This document shows, piece by piece, positions 27,362-35,900 of a stretch of 64,000 nt of DNA. This DNA comes from Glycomyces luteolus. Its GTDB lineage: Bacteria; Actinomycetota; Actinomycetes; Mycobacteriales; Micromonosporaceae. The notes under the pieces were generated by a model, which was not told the origin of the DNA, ran no database searches, and was given only the letters and a program-made list of their open reading frames with translations. Positions within the stretch are counted from its first letter, which is position 1. Every line of letters starts with the position of its first letter. The stretch spans positions 301,142 through 365,141 of the forward strand of contig NZ_JAPZVP010000001.1 in assembly GCF_027622875.1 (NCBI RefSeq). Reading direction: 5' to 3'. A program made the translations under genes and the position numbers.

Positions 27362-29698
27362 CTACTTCGTGAGCCCGGCCCGGCGCAGCGCCTCGGCCAT
27401 CGCGCTCTGCGGGGCCGCCTGCTGGCCGCCGCGCTGCTGGCGCGGCTGCTGCCGCCCGTTCCCCTTGCCGCCCTTGCCGCCGCCTCCGCCTTGGCGCTGG
27501 CCGCCGCGCGGCTCGCTGCCGCCGGCCCCCACCTCGTCGTCGAGGCGCATCGTGAGAGCGATGCGCTGGCGCTGCAGATCGACCGAGACGACCTTGACCT
27601 TGACCACGTCGCCGGGCTTGACGATCTCGCGGGGGTCTTCCACGAACCGGTTGGCGAGCGCCGAGATGTGCACCAGGCCGTCCTGGTGGACGCCGATGTC
27701 GACGAACGCGCCGAAGGCCGCGACGTTCGTCACGGCCCCTTCGAGGAGCATCCCGGGCTTGAGGTCCGAGACCTTCTCCACGCCCTCCTTGAAGGTGGCG
27801 GCCTTGAACTCCGGCCGCGGGTCGCGGCCGGGCTTCTCGAGCTCGGCGAGGATGTCGGAGACTGTGGGCACGCCGAAGCGGTCGTCGGCGAAGTCGCCGG
27901 GCCTGAGCTTGCGGAGCGTCTTGGCGTCGCCCACGAGCCCGCCGATCGGCGCTCCCGTGGCGGCGAGGATGCGCTCGACCACAGGGTAGGCCTCGGGGTG
28001 CACCGCCGAGGCGTCGAGCGGGTTGGCCCCGCCCGCGACCCGGAGGAACCCGGCGGCCTGCTCGAAGGCCTTGGGGCCCAAGCGGGGCACGCTCAGCAGC
28101 GCCTTGCGGTCGGCGAAGCGGCCGTTCTCGTCGCGGTACGCCACGATGTTCGCGGCCACGCTCTCGGAGAGGCCCGACACCTGCGACAGCAGCGGAACGG
28201 AAGCGGTGTTCAGGTCCACGCCGACCGCGTTCACCGCGTCCTCGACCACGGCCTCAAGGGATTTGGTGAGTTTGGACTCAGTCAGGTCGTGCTGGTACTG
28301 ACCTACGCCGATGTGCTTCGGCTCGATCTTCACCAGCTCCGCGAGCGGGTCCTGGAGCCGCCGCGCGATCGAGACGGCCCCGCGCAGGGACACGTCCATG
28401 CCCGGGAGCTCCTTCGTCGCGTACGCCGAAGCCGAGTAGATCGAGGCCCCGGCCTCGGAGACCACGATCTTCGCCAGATCGGGACTGCCGAGGGCCTTGA
28501 TGAGGTCGGCCGCGAGGCGGTCGGTCTCGCGCGAGGCCGTGCCGTTGCCGATCGCGATGAGCTGCACGCCGTGCTTCTTGACGAGCGCCCCGAGGGTCGC
28601 CAGCGAAGCGTCCCACTGGTTCTGGGGCTGGTGCGGCATGATCGCGGTCGCGTCGAGCACCTTGCCGGTCGGGTCGACCACGGCCACCTTGACACCAGTG
28701 CGGTAGCCCGGGTCGAGGCCCATCACGGTCTTCGGCCCGGCTGGGGCCGCGAGCAGCAGGTCCTTCAGGTTCGCGGCGAAGACCTTCACGGCCTCGTCCT
28801 CCGCGAGCTGCCACAGCCGCATCCGCAGGTCCACGCCCAGCTTGACGAGGATGCGCGTGCGCCATGCCCACGAGACGGTCTTGGCGAGCCACGCGTCGGC
28901 GGGCCTGCCCTCATCCCGGATCCCGAACTTCGCGGCGATCACGGCCTCGCAGTCGGCCCCGTCCACCTCGGACTCGCCGGGCTCCAGGGACAGCGAGAGC
29001 ACCTCCTCCTTCTCGCCCCGCATGAGCGCGAGCACCCGGTGCGAGGGGAGCGTGGTGAACGTCTCCGCGAACTCGAAGTAATCCGAGAACTTCGCGCCCT
29101 TCTCCTGCGCCCCGTCGCGGACCTTCGAGACCAGCCGGCCCCGCCGCCACATGCGTTCGCGCAGGTCGCCGATGAGGTCGGCATCCTCGCTGAACCGCTC
29201 GGTGAGGATCGCGCGGGCCCCGGCCAGCGCGGCGGCCGCGTCCGGCACCTCCTTCGCGGCGTCGACGTACGCGACGGCAGCGGTCTCCGGGTCCTGTGAG
29301 GGATCACTCAGCAGGAGTTCCGCGAGCGGCTCCAGGCCGGCCTCGCGGGCGATCTGGGCCTTCGTGCGGCGCTTCACCTTGAAGGGCGCGTAGAGGTCCT
29401 CGAGCCGCGCCTTCGTGTCGGCGGCGTCGATCTGCGCGGCGAGCGCTTCGGTGAGTTTGCCCTGCTCGGCGATCGATTCGAGCACCGCCTTGCGGCGTGC
29501 CTCCAACTCGCGCAGGTAGCCGAGGCGCTCCTCGAGGGCGCGCAGCTGCTCGTCGGAGAGGCCCCCGGTGGCCTCTTTTCGGTACCGGGCGATGAACGGA
29601 ACGGTGGAGCCGTCGTCGAGTAGCGCGACGGCCGAGCGGACTTGATGGGAGCCGACCGAGAGTTCCTCGGCGATGCGTTGATCGATAGCTTGAGCCAC
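27362..29698 (-). CDS. tex: Tex family RNA-binding transcriptional accessory protein
   Basis: 778 residues, the normal Tex length. Order: N-terminal helical region ([27 protein letters not shown]), YqgF/RNase H-like domain ([28 protein letters not shown]), helix-hairpin-helix ([17 protein letters not shown]) and a C-terminal S1 domain ([28 protein letters not shown]). A basic Gly-rich tail follows. Tex binds nucleic acid and RNA polymerase. The GTG at 29698 gives the family N-terminus; the frame stays open upstream through the tRNA genes, which is not coding. Confidence 0.93.
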   Translation of the reverse strand: MAQAIDQRIAEELSVGSHQVRSAVALLDDGSTVPFIARYRKEATGGLSDEQLRALEERLGYLRELEARRKAVLESIAEQGKLTEALAAQIDAADTKARLEDLYAPFKVKRRTKAQIAREAGLEPLAELLLSDPSQDPETAAVAYVDAAKEVPDAAAALAGARAILTERFSEDADLIGDLRERMWRRGRLVSKVRDGAQEKGAKFSDYFEFAETFTTLPSHRVLALMRGEKEEVLSLSLEPGESEVDGADCEAVIAAKFGIRDEGRPADAWLAKTVSWAWRTRILVKLGVDLRMRLWQLAEDEAVKVFAANLKDLLLAAPAGPKTVMGLDPGYRTGVKVAVVDPTGKVLDATAIMPHQPQNQWDASLATLGALVKKHGVQLIAIGNGTASRETDRLAADLIKALGSPDLAKIVVSEAGASIYSASAYATKELPGMDVSLRGAVSIARRLQDPLAELVKIEPKHIGVGQYQHDLTESKLTKSLEAVVEDAVNAVGVDLNTASVPLLSQVSGLSESVAANIVAYRDENGRFADRKALLSVPRLGPKAFEQAAGFLRVAGGANPLDASAVHPEAYPVVERILAATGAPIGGLVGDAKTLRKLRPGDFADDRFGVPTVSDILAELEKPGRDPRPEFKAATFKEGVEKVSDLKPGMLLEGAVTNVAAFGAFVDIGVHQDGLVHISALANRFVEDPREIVKPGDVVKVKVVSVDLQRQRIALTMRLDDEVGAGGSEPRGGQRQGGGGGKGGKGNGRQQPRQQRGGQQAAPQSAMAEALRRAGLTK

Positions 29699-29834
29699 GG
29701 GAGGATTCTGCCAGAGGGCTGCGACAACATGGTCCGAAGCCGGAAGCCCCGACCCCCCGGTGGACGCTCGGTCGGGCATTGGGTAAAGTTCTATCCCGTC
29801 GCCGGGGGAACGAAAAAGCCCCTGGAAATGACAT

Positions 29835-29907
29835 GCGGACGTAGCGCAGTTGGTAGCGCGACACCTTGCCAAGGTGTAGGTCGCCGGTTCGATCCCGGTC
29901 GTCCGCT
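29835..29907 (+). tRNA. tRNA-Gly (GCC)
   Basis: Cloverleaf: acceptor GCGGACG/CGTCCGC, D-arm GCGC...GCGC, anticodon stem ACACC/GGTGT with anticodon GCC at 29868-29870, T-arm GCCGG-TTCGATC-CCGGT. TAAAGT at 29784-29789 may be the -10. Identical over 73 nt to the copy at 44469. No CCA is encoded. Confidence 0.96.
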
Positions 29908-29931
29908 CGGAGCTCGAAAGAGCGCTATCCC

Positions 29932-30003
29932 GGACGATTAGCTCAGCGGGAGAGCACTCCCCTGACACGGGAGAGGTCACTGGTTCAATCCCAGTATCGT
30001 CCA
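29932..30003 (+). tRNA. tRNA-Val (GAC)
   Basis: Acceptor GGACGAT/ATCGTCC, anticodon stem CTCCC/GGGAG with loop CTGACAC, T-loop GTTCAATCC. It is 24 nt after tRNA-Gly and probably co-transcribed. Confidence 0.95.
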
Positions 30004-30013
30004 CCGAAGTGGA

Positions 30014-30045
30014 AGGCCCAGGTTCACAAGGCTTGGGCCTTTCGC
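30014..30045 (+). terminator. hairpin between tRNA-Val and tRNA-Cys
   Basis: AGGCCCA (about 30014-30020) can pair with TGGGCCT (about 30034-30040), followed by TTCG. It may be a terminator of the Gly-Val transcript or a processing hairpin. Confidence 0.5.
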
Positions 30046-30050
30046 GTCAG

Positions 30051-30121
30051 GGTGGGTTGTCCGAGTGGTTAGGTAACGGCCTGCAAAGCCGTGCACACGG
30101 GTTCGAATCCCGTACCCACCT
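30051..30121 (+). tRNA. tRNA-Cys (GCA)
   Basis: Acceptor GGTGGGT/ACCCACC, anticodon stem GGC/GCC-type with loop CTGCAAA (anticodon GCA), T-arm CGGGTTCGAATCCCG. Last tRNA of the Gly-Val-Cys cluster and the left edge of a decayed region. Confidence 0.95.
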
Positions 30122-30564
30122 CCACACTCTTCTCGTCGCTTCGGCCCGGTTCGCGGGCCCCGCCGCCACCCGATCCACGTTTGGTCCATCGTTGGTCCGT
30201 GAGACCAAGGGGTTCCTGGATAACCATCGTGGCGGCGTATCGCCTGCTCAGAAGTCATGTCGCCCGATCAGGGGGGAATCGCTCGGATTCCTCTGGGGTG
30301 CGCGTGTGCGCCTCGAAGCCGTTAGGCCGGCGAACCGGTGGACCTCGCTACTCGACCTGCAGTAGCAGTGTCAGCGTGCTTGAAGTTCGCACCCCGGTTG
30401 CGGAGGAGGGCGGTCGGTTCAATCAGATCCATGAGCGTCCTCCGGTTTGCAGCGTGCTTCCATAGAACGGAATTTCGATTGCGACCCGTGATGACTCTGA
30501 GTCCGCAGTCCCGAGGGCCATTAGTGCAGTTGAAGTAACCGATGCATCGATTGTTAATGGCGTC
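30122..30564. other. decayed region downstream of tRNA-Cys, no convincing gene on the + strand
   Basis: No frame here reads as a conserved protein. On the minus strand the runaway end of the TetR frame (30322-31614) passes through it. A dyad TTGGTC-N5-GACCAA sits near 30192-30208. The position directly after a tRNA, the lower GC and the neighbouring broken genes suggest an old insertion or deletion scar, but I see no integrase or clear att repeat. Confidence 0.45.
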
Positions 30565-31614
30565 ATGACTTATGCAGTGCATGGCGCCACCGGCGCCCAA
30601 GGAGGTCCCGTCATCACCGCGCTCGCCGCGAAGGGGGCGCCGGCCACCGCTATCACCCGCATACGGAGCTGGACTGCGCGCGAGGACGCTCATCGTCGAC
30701 CTCGCCTCGCGTGAGCAGCTCGAAGAGGCCTGCCGTGGAGCGGACGGCGTGTTCGTCCACCTGCCAGTGGTCGATCCGCAGACGCGGGAGTCATACGCCG
30801 CCAACATCATTGCCGCGCCGACCGCGGCCCGCCCGGGGGTAGAGCAAAGCGGCCCGGGCGACCGGGGGTGGAGATCGCCCGGTGGGGTGGGTGGCGGGTG
30901 CGCGCATCCACCCGGGGTTCTCGAGAAGGACTGCCGCCGACTCCGGCGGCGGCTGGAAGCTGCTGTCTCGTGGCCGCGAGTCGGTAATGACCGGTGCGGG
31001 CGCGTGACGGGTGCCGGTTCCGTCAGCGGTGCGATGGCGTTCATGGCCTCGTCCAGCAGCGCGCCGAGCGGCTGCTGGTTGTCCTCGGACACCCATGCGG
31101 ACTGAGCGGAGTCGAGGGCGGCCAGGGCGGCGCCGACGAGTGCGACCGCGGCGATCCTCCCCAGTTCACGGCCGTCCTCGGACAGGCGGCGCTGCAGCAC
31201 GTCGGCGAGCGCGTCCCGCCACAGGGCGTGCTTGTGCAGGTGAGTGGCATGCAGCGCAGGGGTATTCAGGACCATCCGGGTGATCTGGAGCGACTGCGGC
31301 CGATCGCTCAACCCCTGCACGAGGTCGTCGAAGGCCCGGCGCAGTGCGAGCCACGGGCGCTCTTCGGTCGGACGTGATCCCAGGGCCGTGGCGAGCTGCC
31401 GGCCCGTTTCCACGAACCACTGCCCGAACACGTCCTCTTTGCTGGCGAAGTAGCGGTGGAAGCTGCGGCGGGACAGTCCCGTCGCGGCCGCGATCTGCTC
31501 CACCGTGGTCGCCTCGAAGCCCTGCTCGACGAACAGCTTCAGGGCTGCCTGCGCCAGCTCCGCGCCCACCGCGTTGCGGGTGCGCTCGCGCAGTCCCACC
31601 TTCGGCTCCTCCAT
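30322..31614 (-). CDS. TetR family regulator with a runaway C-terminus
   Basis: 430 residues. Residues ~1-200 are a normal TetR protein: HTH AALKLFVEQGFEATTVEQIA then ATGLSRRSFHRYFASKEDVF, and an alpha-helical ligand domain (ALRRAFDDLVQGLSDRP to LGALLDEAMNAIAP). The remaining ~225 residues are Arg/Ser/Pro-rich and antisense to the NmrA pseudogene, so the original stop was lost. ATG 31614 is the start. The divergent SDR gene is the probable target. Whether the fused protein folds is unknown. Confidence 0.7.
   Translation of the reverse strand: MEEPKVGLRERTRNAVGAELAQAALKLFVEQGFEATTVEQIAAATGLSRRSFHRYFASKEDVFGQWFVETGRQLATALGSRPTEERPWLALRRAFDDLVQGLSDRPQSLQITRMVLNTPALHATHLHKHALWRDALADVLQRRLSEDGRELGRIAAVALVGAALAALDSAQSAWVSEDNQQPLGALLDEAMNAIAPLTEPAPVTRPHRSLPTRGHETAASSRRRSRRQSFSRTPGGCAHPPPTPPGDLHPRSPGPLCSTPGRAAVGAAMMLAAYDSRVCGSTTGRWTNTPSAPRQASSSCSREARSTMSVLARSPAPYAGDSGGRRPLRGERGDDGTSLGAGGAMHCISHDAINNRCIGYFNCTNGPRDCGLRVITGRNRNSVLWKHAANRRTLMDLIEPTALLRNRGANFKHADTATAGRVARSTGSPA
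30565..30817 (+). pseudogene. NmrA-like NAD(P)-binding protein, frameshifted and truncated
   Basis: ATG 30565 begins MTYAVHGATGAQGGPVITAL then AAKGAPATAITR, a typical atypical-SDR nucleotide-binding start (GATGxxG). Near 30655-30665 the similarity moves to the +1 frame: GAGLRARTLIVDLASREQL, EEACRGADGVFVHLPV and DPQTRESYAANIIAA, again classic NmrA/HSCARG. After that both frames become meaningless. One indel plus a 3' deletion explains this; about two thirds of the gene is gone. Confidence 0.75.
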
Positions 31615-31670
31615 GACGACAGCGTACACCGCTCGACACGAAGAGTTGCCTTGAGCACATCTGGCCTGAC

Positions 31671-31701
31671 TTGACTCACTGAGACATGTTAGGCGTATAG
31701 T
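31671..31701 (+). promoter_or_regulatory. candidate promoter of the SDR gene
   Basis: TTGACT (31671-31676) and TATAGT (31696-31701) are separated by 19 bp, slightly long, in the divergent TetR/SDR intergenic region. The region is noticeably A/T-richer than its surroundings. Confidence 0.4.
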
Positions 31702-31780
31702 GAAGTCATCGAAGGCGTCGCCGCAAGTCGCCGGCGCCGCATCGCTCCCGGCTTCCGCCGGAGGATCGAAGGGACTTCCA

Positions 31781-32596
31781 ATGTCGAAGACATGGCTCAT
31801 CACGGGCGCCTCCCGCGGCTTCGGCCGCGCCTGGACTACCGCCGCCCTCGAACGCGGCGACCAGGTCGCCGCCACCGCCCGCGACACCGAAACGCTGAAG
31901 GAACTGAGCGACCGCTACGGCGAGGCCGTACTGCCGATCCAACTCGACGTCAACGACCGCGACGCCGACATCAATGCCGTCCAGGCCGCGCACCGGCACT
32001 TCGGCCGCCTCGACGTGGTCGTCAACAACGCCGGCTACGGCCACTTCGGGACCACCGAAGAGACCACCGAGGACGAGGCCCGCGCGCAGATGGAGACCAA
32101 CTTCTTCGGCGCACTGTGGATCACCCAGGCCGCGATCCCACTGCTGCGCGAACAGGGCGGCGGGCACATCGTCCAGGTTTCCAGCATCGGCGGTGTGACC
32201 GCGTTCCCCGGGCTGGGCGTCTACAACGCCTCCAAATGGGCCCTGGAAGGACTCACCGAGGCGCTGGCCGGAGAAGTCGCCGGATTCGGCATCAAGACCA
32301 CCTTGATCGAGCCCTCTGGCTTCGCGACCGACTGGGCCGGCGCCTCCGCCAGCCGCTCGCAGGCGAACCCGCTGTACCAGCCGCTACGCGATGCGATGGC
32401 GAACTGGGGCCGCGGTCCGACGCCGACCGCTGAGGACAGCATCGAAGCGTTCTTTGCGGCCGTCGACGCGGCCGAGCCGCCCACCCGCCTCATCCTCGCC
32501 TCTCAGGGATACGACCTGGTCCTCGCCGCCCACGAGCAGCGCATCGAGACCTGGCGGGCCTGGGAGAAGACCGCTCGCTCCGCCGACCCCGCCTGA
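31781..32596 (+). CDS. Short-chain dehydrogenase/reductase
   Basis: 271 residues, classical SDR: TGASRGFG cofactor motif (~residues 8-15), NNAGYG (~84-89), catalytic Ser in VSSIGG and YNASK (Y~150, K~154). It probably oxidises or reduces an alcohol or ketone with NAD(P). The ATG at 31781 gives the normal N-terminus MSKTWLITGAS. It is divergent from the TetR gene. Confidence 0.92.
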   Translation: MSKTWLITGASRGFGRAWTTAALERGDQVAATARDTETLKELSDRYGEAVLPIQLDVNDRDADINAVQAAHRHFGRLDVVVNNAGYGHFGTTEETTEDEARAQMETNFFGALWITQAAIPLLREQGGGHIVQVSSIGGVTAFPGLGVYNASKWALEGLTEALAGEVAGFGIKTTLIEPSGFATDWAGASASRSQANPLYQPLRDAMANWGRGPTPTAEDSIEAFFAAVDAAEPPTRLILASQGYDLVLAAHEQRIETWRAWEKTARSADPA

Positions 32597-32715
32597 ACGC
32601 GTCGCGGCAGCCGTGCTGACACGTCCCGGCTGAGTATGCCGCGGAGGTAGGAGCCCCAGACCTGTTCGGGGAGCAGGCCAGGGAGCAACCGACCCGGACC
32701 GATCTGGGGGATTCG

Positions 32716-32865
32716 ATGACTGCTACCTGGTCCGGGGCTGAGCAGGTCGTGAACGCGATCAGGGACGGCGAACCCGTCACGGTCACCTACCACTTCTGGG
32801 GCGGCGACTCGGTCACCTACACGGTCGCCAAGAACGGCACCACCATGTCCGGAACGGCGTCGTAA
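32716..32865 (+). CDS. small hypothetical protein (49 aa)
   Basis: ATG 32716 follows GGGGG with ~5-nt spacing and opens a 49-residue frame (WSGAEQVVNAIRDGEPV, TVTYHFWGGDSVTYTVA) ending at TAA 32863. It has the alternating pattern of a small beta-rich protein and C/G-rich third positions. I recognise no family. It could also be chance. Confidence 0.4.
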   Translation: MTATWSGAEQVVNAIRDGEPVTVTYHFWGGDSVTYTVAKNGTTMSGTAS

Positions 32866-32977
32866 TCGCGTCCTTCCCGCCACAAAGGCGGATCCTTCAC
32901 AGGACAAGCCGCCGGGGCCGCGCACCAGCGCCGGCCCCGCGGCCGTCATTGAATTCAGAGGCTCCGGTGTTGTGCGG

Positions 32978-35900
32978 CTAAGCCTCCGTCAGTCCGGCGA
33001 TCGCGTCGGCGAAACCCGAGACCGCGGTGTCCACCTCCTCCTGGGTGGCGCCCTTGCCGTCCTTCGCGGCCTGGGCGGCGTCGCGTGCTGCGACGAGCGC
33101 TGCCCAGGACTCCGGAGTCCAGTCGGCCTCGTTCAGTGCCGCCGCGTCGGCCAGGAGCACGTCGATCCCGGTCTTGTCGACGACCTTGACCAGGAACTCG
33201 AGTTCGGCCACGTTGCAGTAGCCGTTGCCGCCGCTGAGGCGCAGCGCCCCGTATCTGACCGGCTCGGCCAGCGGGACGGTGTTCCAGCCGCGCACCGGGG
33301 TCCCGGTGTTGGCGAACGTGGTCCAGGTGGCGCCGCCATCGCTGGAGCCGTCGATGGACATGTTGGTCGCGCGGTTCGCCGCGGAGTCCTTCGGGAAATA
33401 CCTGATGCCCACCACCTCGAACCCGGTCCCGTCGGTCGGGAGCACGGTGTTCGTGCACGACTTCGTGGTGGTGTCGGTCCAGGTGCCGGGGTCCCCGTCG
33501 AACATGCGCCAGCCGTTGTCGGCCGCATTGAGCTGGCCGTCCCAGCTCACGGTGCTCGCGGTGACCCAGGCCCGGTCGAGCGCGGCCGGGGCCTCGGTTA
33601 CCAAGGGGTCCAAGAGGTTCCAGGCGTCGATGAGCCGCCGCGCGAGCGCGTCCTCATCGGCGCCCGGCTCCTCGCGGGCCTCCCGGACCGCCGCCACTTC
33701 GCGCGGGAAGAGGATCCGCGATCCGCGCGTGTACGCTTCCAGGTTCACGGCGTCGGCCTGCTCCAGCACGGTGTCGAGGTCGCCTCCGATGTCGCCGAAG
33801 AGCCTGAACTCCGAGATCGAGATCGCGTACCGGTTGCGCAGTCGCAGGTACCGGTACGGGGTGTCGTCGTCGCTCTCCAGGTTCTGCCAGTCGAAGCCCC
33901 TGAACGCCGGTTCGGTGAGCGTCGTCCAGTTCTGGAGGTCGTTGGAGCCCTGGAAGACCAGGTTGTCGATGAGTCCATGGAACCTGGGGTCCTGGTTGGT
34001 CAGGAAGTCGACGCGGTCGAGCGCGAGCCCGCGGCCTGCGCCGAAGTCCCAGGTCACGTGGTACTCGCCGGTGGTTCCACTCAACGCGCCGATGCTGTTC
34101 ACCTTGCCGTCGAGCATGAGCGCGGCCTGCGCCTCCCTCATGGCGTCGGATGCGCCGTTGTCGTCCACGACCTCGGCGAATGTCGCCGGGTCGACGATGT
34201 TCCGTTCATCGGAGAAGTACAGCCGGCTGAAGTCGGTCGTCCCGAGCACCGTCGGTGCGGCTTCGCCGTCGATGCTGTAGTCGATGCTGAACGTGATGTC
34301 CCCGACGGGCGTGTCCTCGCCGAGTTCGAGGCTGGCCTTCCACGACAGCCCGTCCTCGCTGACCGCTTCGACCTGGTGGCCGCCGATCTCGACCGCCACA
34401 TCGCTGATCGCCTCGTCGCTGGTGAACTTGAGTTCGGCGGTGTCACCGGCCGTCACCCGCTCCCGCAGCGCGCCAGGGGAAGTGAAGGACACCTCGTCGA
34501 TCGCGCCGGGCAGTTCGGTGCGCTCGCCCATGATGTGGAACTCGTCGACGATCCAGATGCCCGGGTAGGCCGGGTCGTTCGGCAGGGCGGGCTCGTCGAC
34601 CTGCAGCTTGAGGAACCGGTACTGCTCCTCGCGGTGCTCCTCGATGACCGGGATGTGCTCCCAGCTGTTGACCTCGGCGGTGGGCCGCTCCGACAGCAGG
34701 TCCCACTCGATCCCGTCGTTCGATCCGTACACGTTGGTCCCGGCCGAGCGCATCGCGAACGCGAACGGTCCCTGGAACGCGAACTCCTCGGCCGCGACCC
34801 GGAAGCGGGTGCCGAAGTCGAGCACGAATGAGGTGTGGAGAATATTGCCGGTGTGGCCGGGGCGGACGATGGTGTCCACCTGGGCGGCGGTGACGTCGTG
34901 CGGTGTGACCATGCCGCCGGAGATGTCGAGGCCGCCGTCTTCCAGGCGCGGGTTGAGCAGTCGCATCCCCTCGGCCGCGTCCCGCAGCGCTTCGAGCGCG
35001 GTCAGGAACGCTTCGTCCGTGCCCGATTCAGAGGCCTCCTTGGCCTCGCGCAGAACCGAGTCGAAGTGCGCGGCGCTGGCGGTCTCGTACACGGCGTCGG
35101 GATCGTAGAGGTCGGCGAGCATCGCGTCGATCGTCTTGGGGCGATTGGCCGCGACGACGAGCTCGAAGGTCCGGGACTGGACCGTCTGGCCGTCGTCGGC
35201 GATGATCTGCACCTCGTGGCGGCCCCGGTCGACGTCGCCGGGCGTCCAGGAGAAGTCGCCGGTCGCAGTGTCGAACGAGGCGCCCTCAGGCAGGCCGTTC
35301 ACCGAGTACGACACGTTCCCGCCGGTGTCGACCGCCTTGACATCGAGCGTCCGCTCCATGCTCGCGGCGAGGTAGAGAGTGCCGTCGGCCTGCGGGAACT
35401 GCGGCGGCGTCAGGTCCTTCGCGCCGGTCGTAATCACACTGTCCATGTCTACAGTGGTGCCTTCGGCGCCGGAGAGCCGGAAGTAGTTGATCGGATTGCC
35501 GGTCATGGGGTACGCGACGTAGCGCCACTCGCCATCGGTGTCGGGGAGGTCGCGCACCGCCAAGATGCTCTTGGGCGCCTCATGCGGGTTGAGCCCCGAG
35601 GGCTCGGGGTTGTGGAGCACCTCCAGGCGCGCCGGGCCGTCACTGCGGAACTTCAGGCCGAACACGGCGTCCTTGGGGAACTCCACGCGGGACATGGCAC
35701 TCGTCGTGCCCTCCTCGCTGAGGCTCGCGCGCGCAAACGTTTGACCGCCTTCGGTGACGAGCTCGGTCCGGTCGTCGAGCAGGAGTCCCGCCTTGTCGAA
35801 CCGCCAGGCGGGGTCCTCGCGGGACGGCGGCGGCACGGTTCCGGCCAGCTCCTCGGGGAACGCGACCCAGTACTCGGGGTTCTTGTCGCCCGGGACCCAG

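Noticed and set aside
29699-30004. N-terminal extension of tex through the tRNA genes
   Set aside because: The extra codons are antisense to tRNA-Gly and tRNA-Val and no Tex protein has such an extension; GTG 29698 gives the normal start.
30338-30538. 66-codon + strand frame downstream of tRNA-Cys
   Set aside because: Overlaps the runaway TetR frame, no ribosome site and no recognisable pattern.
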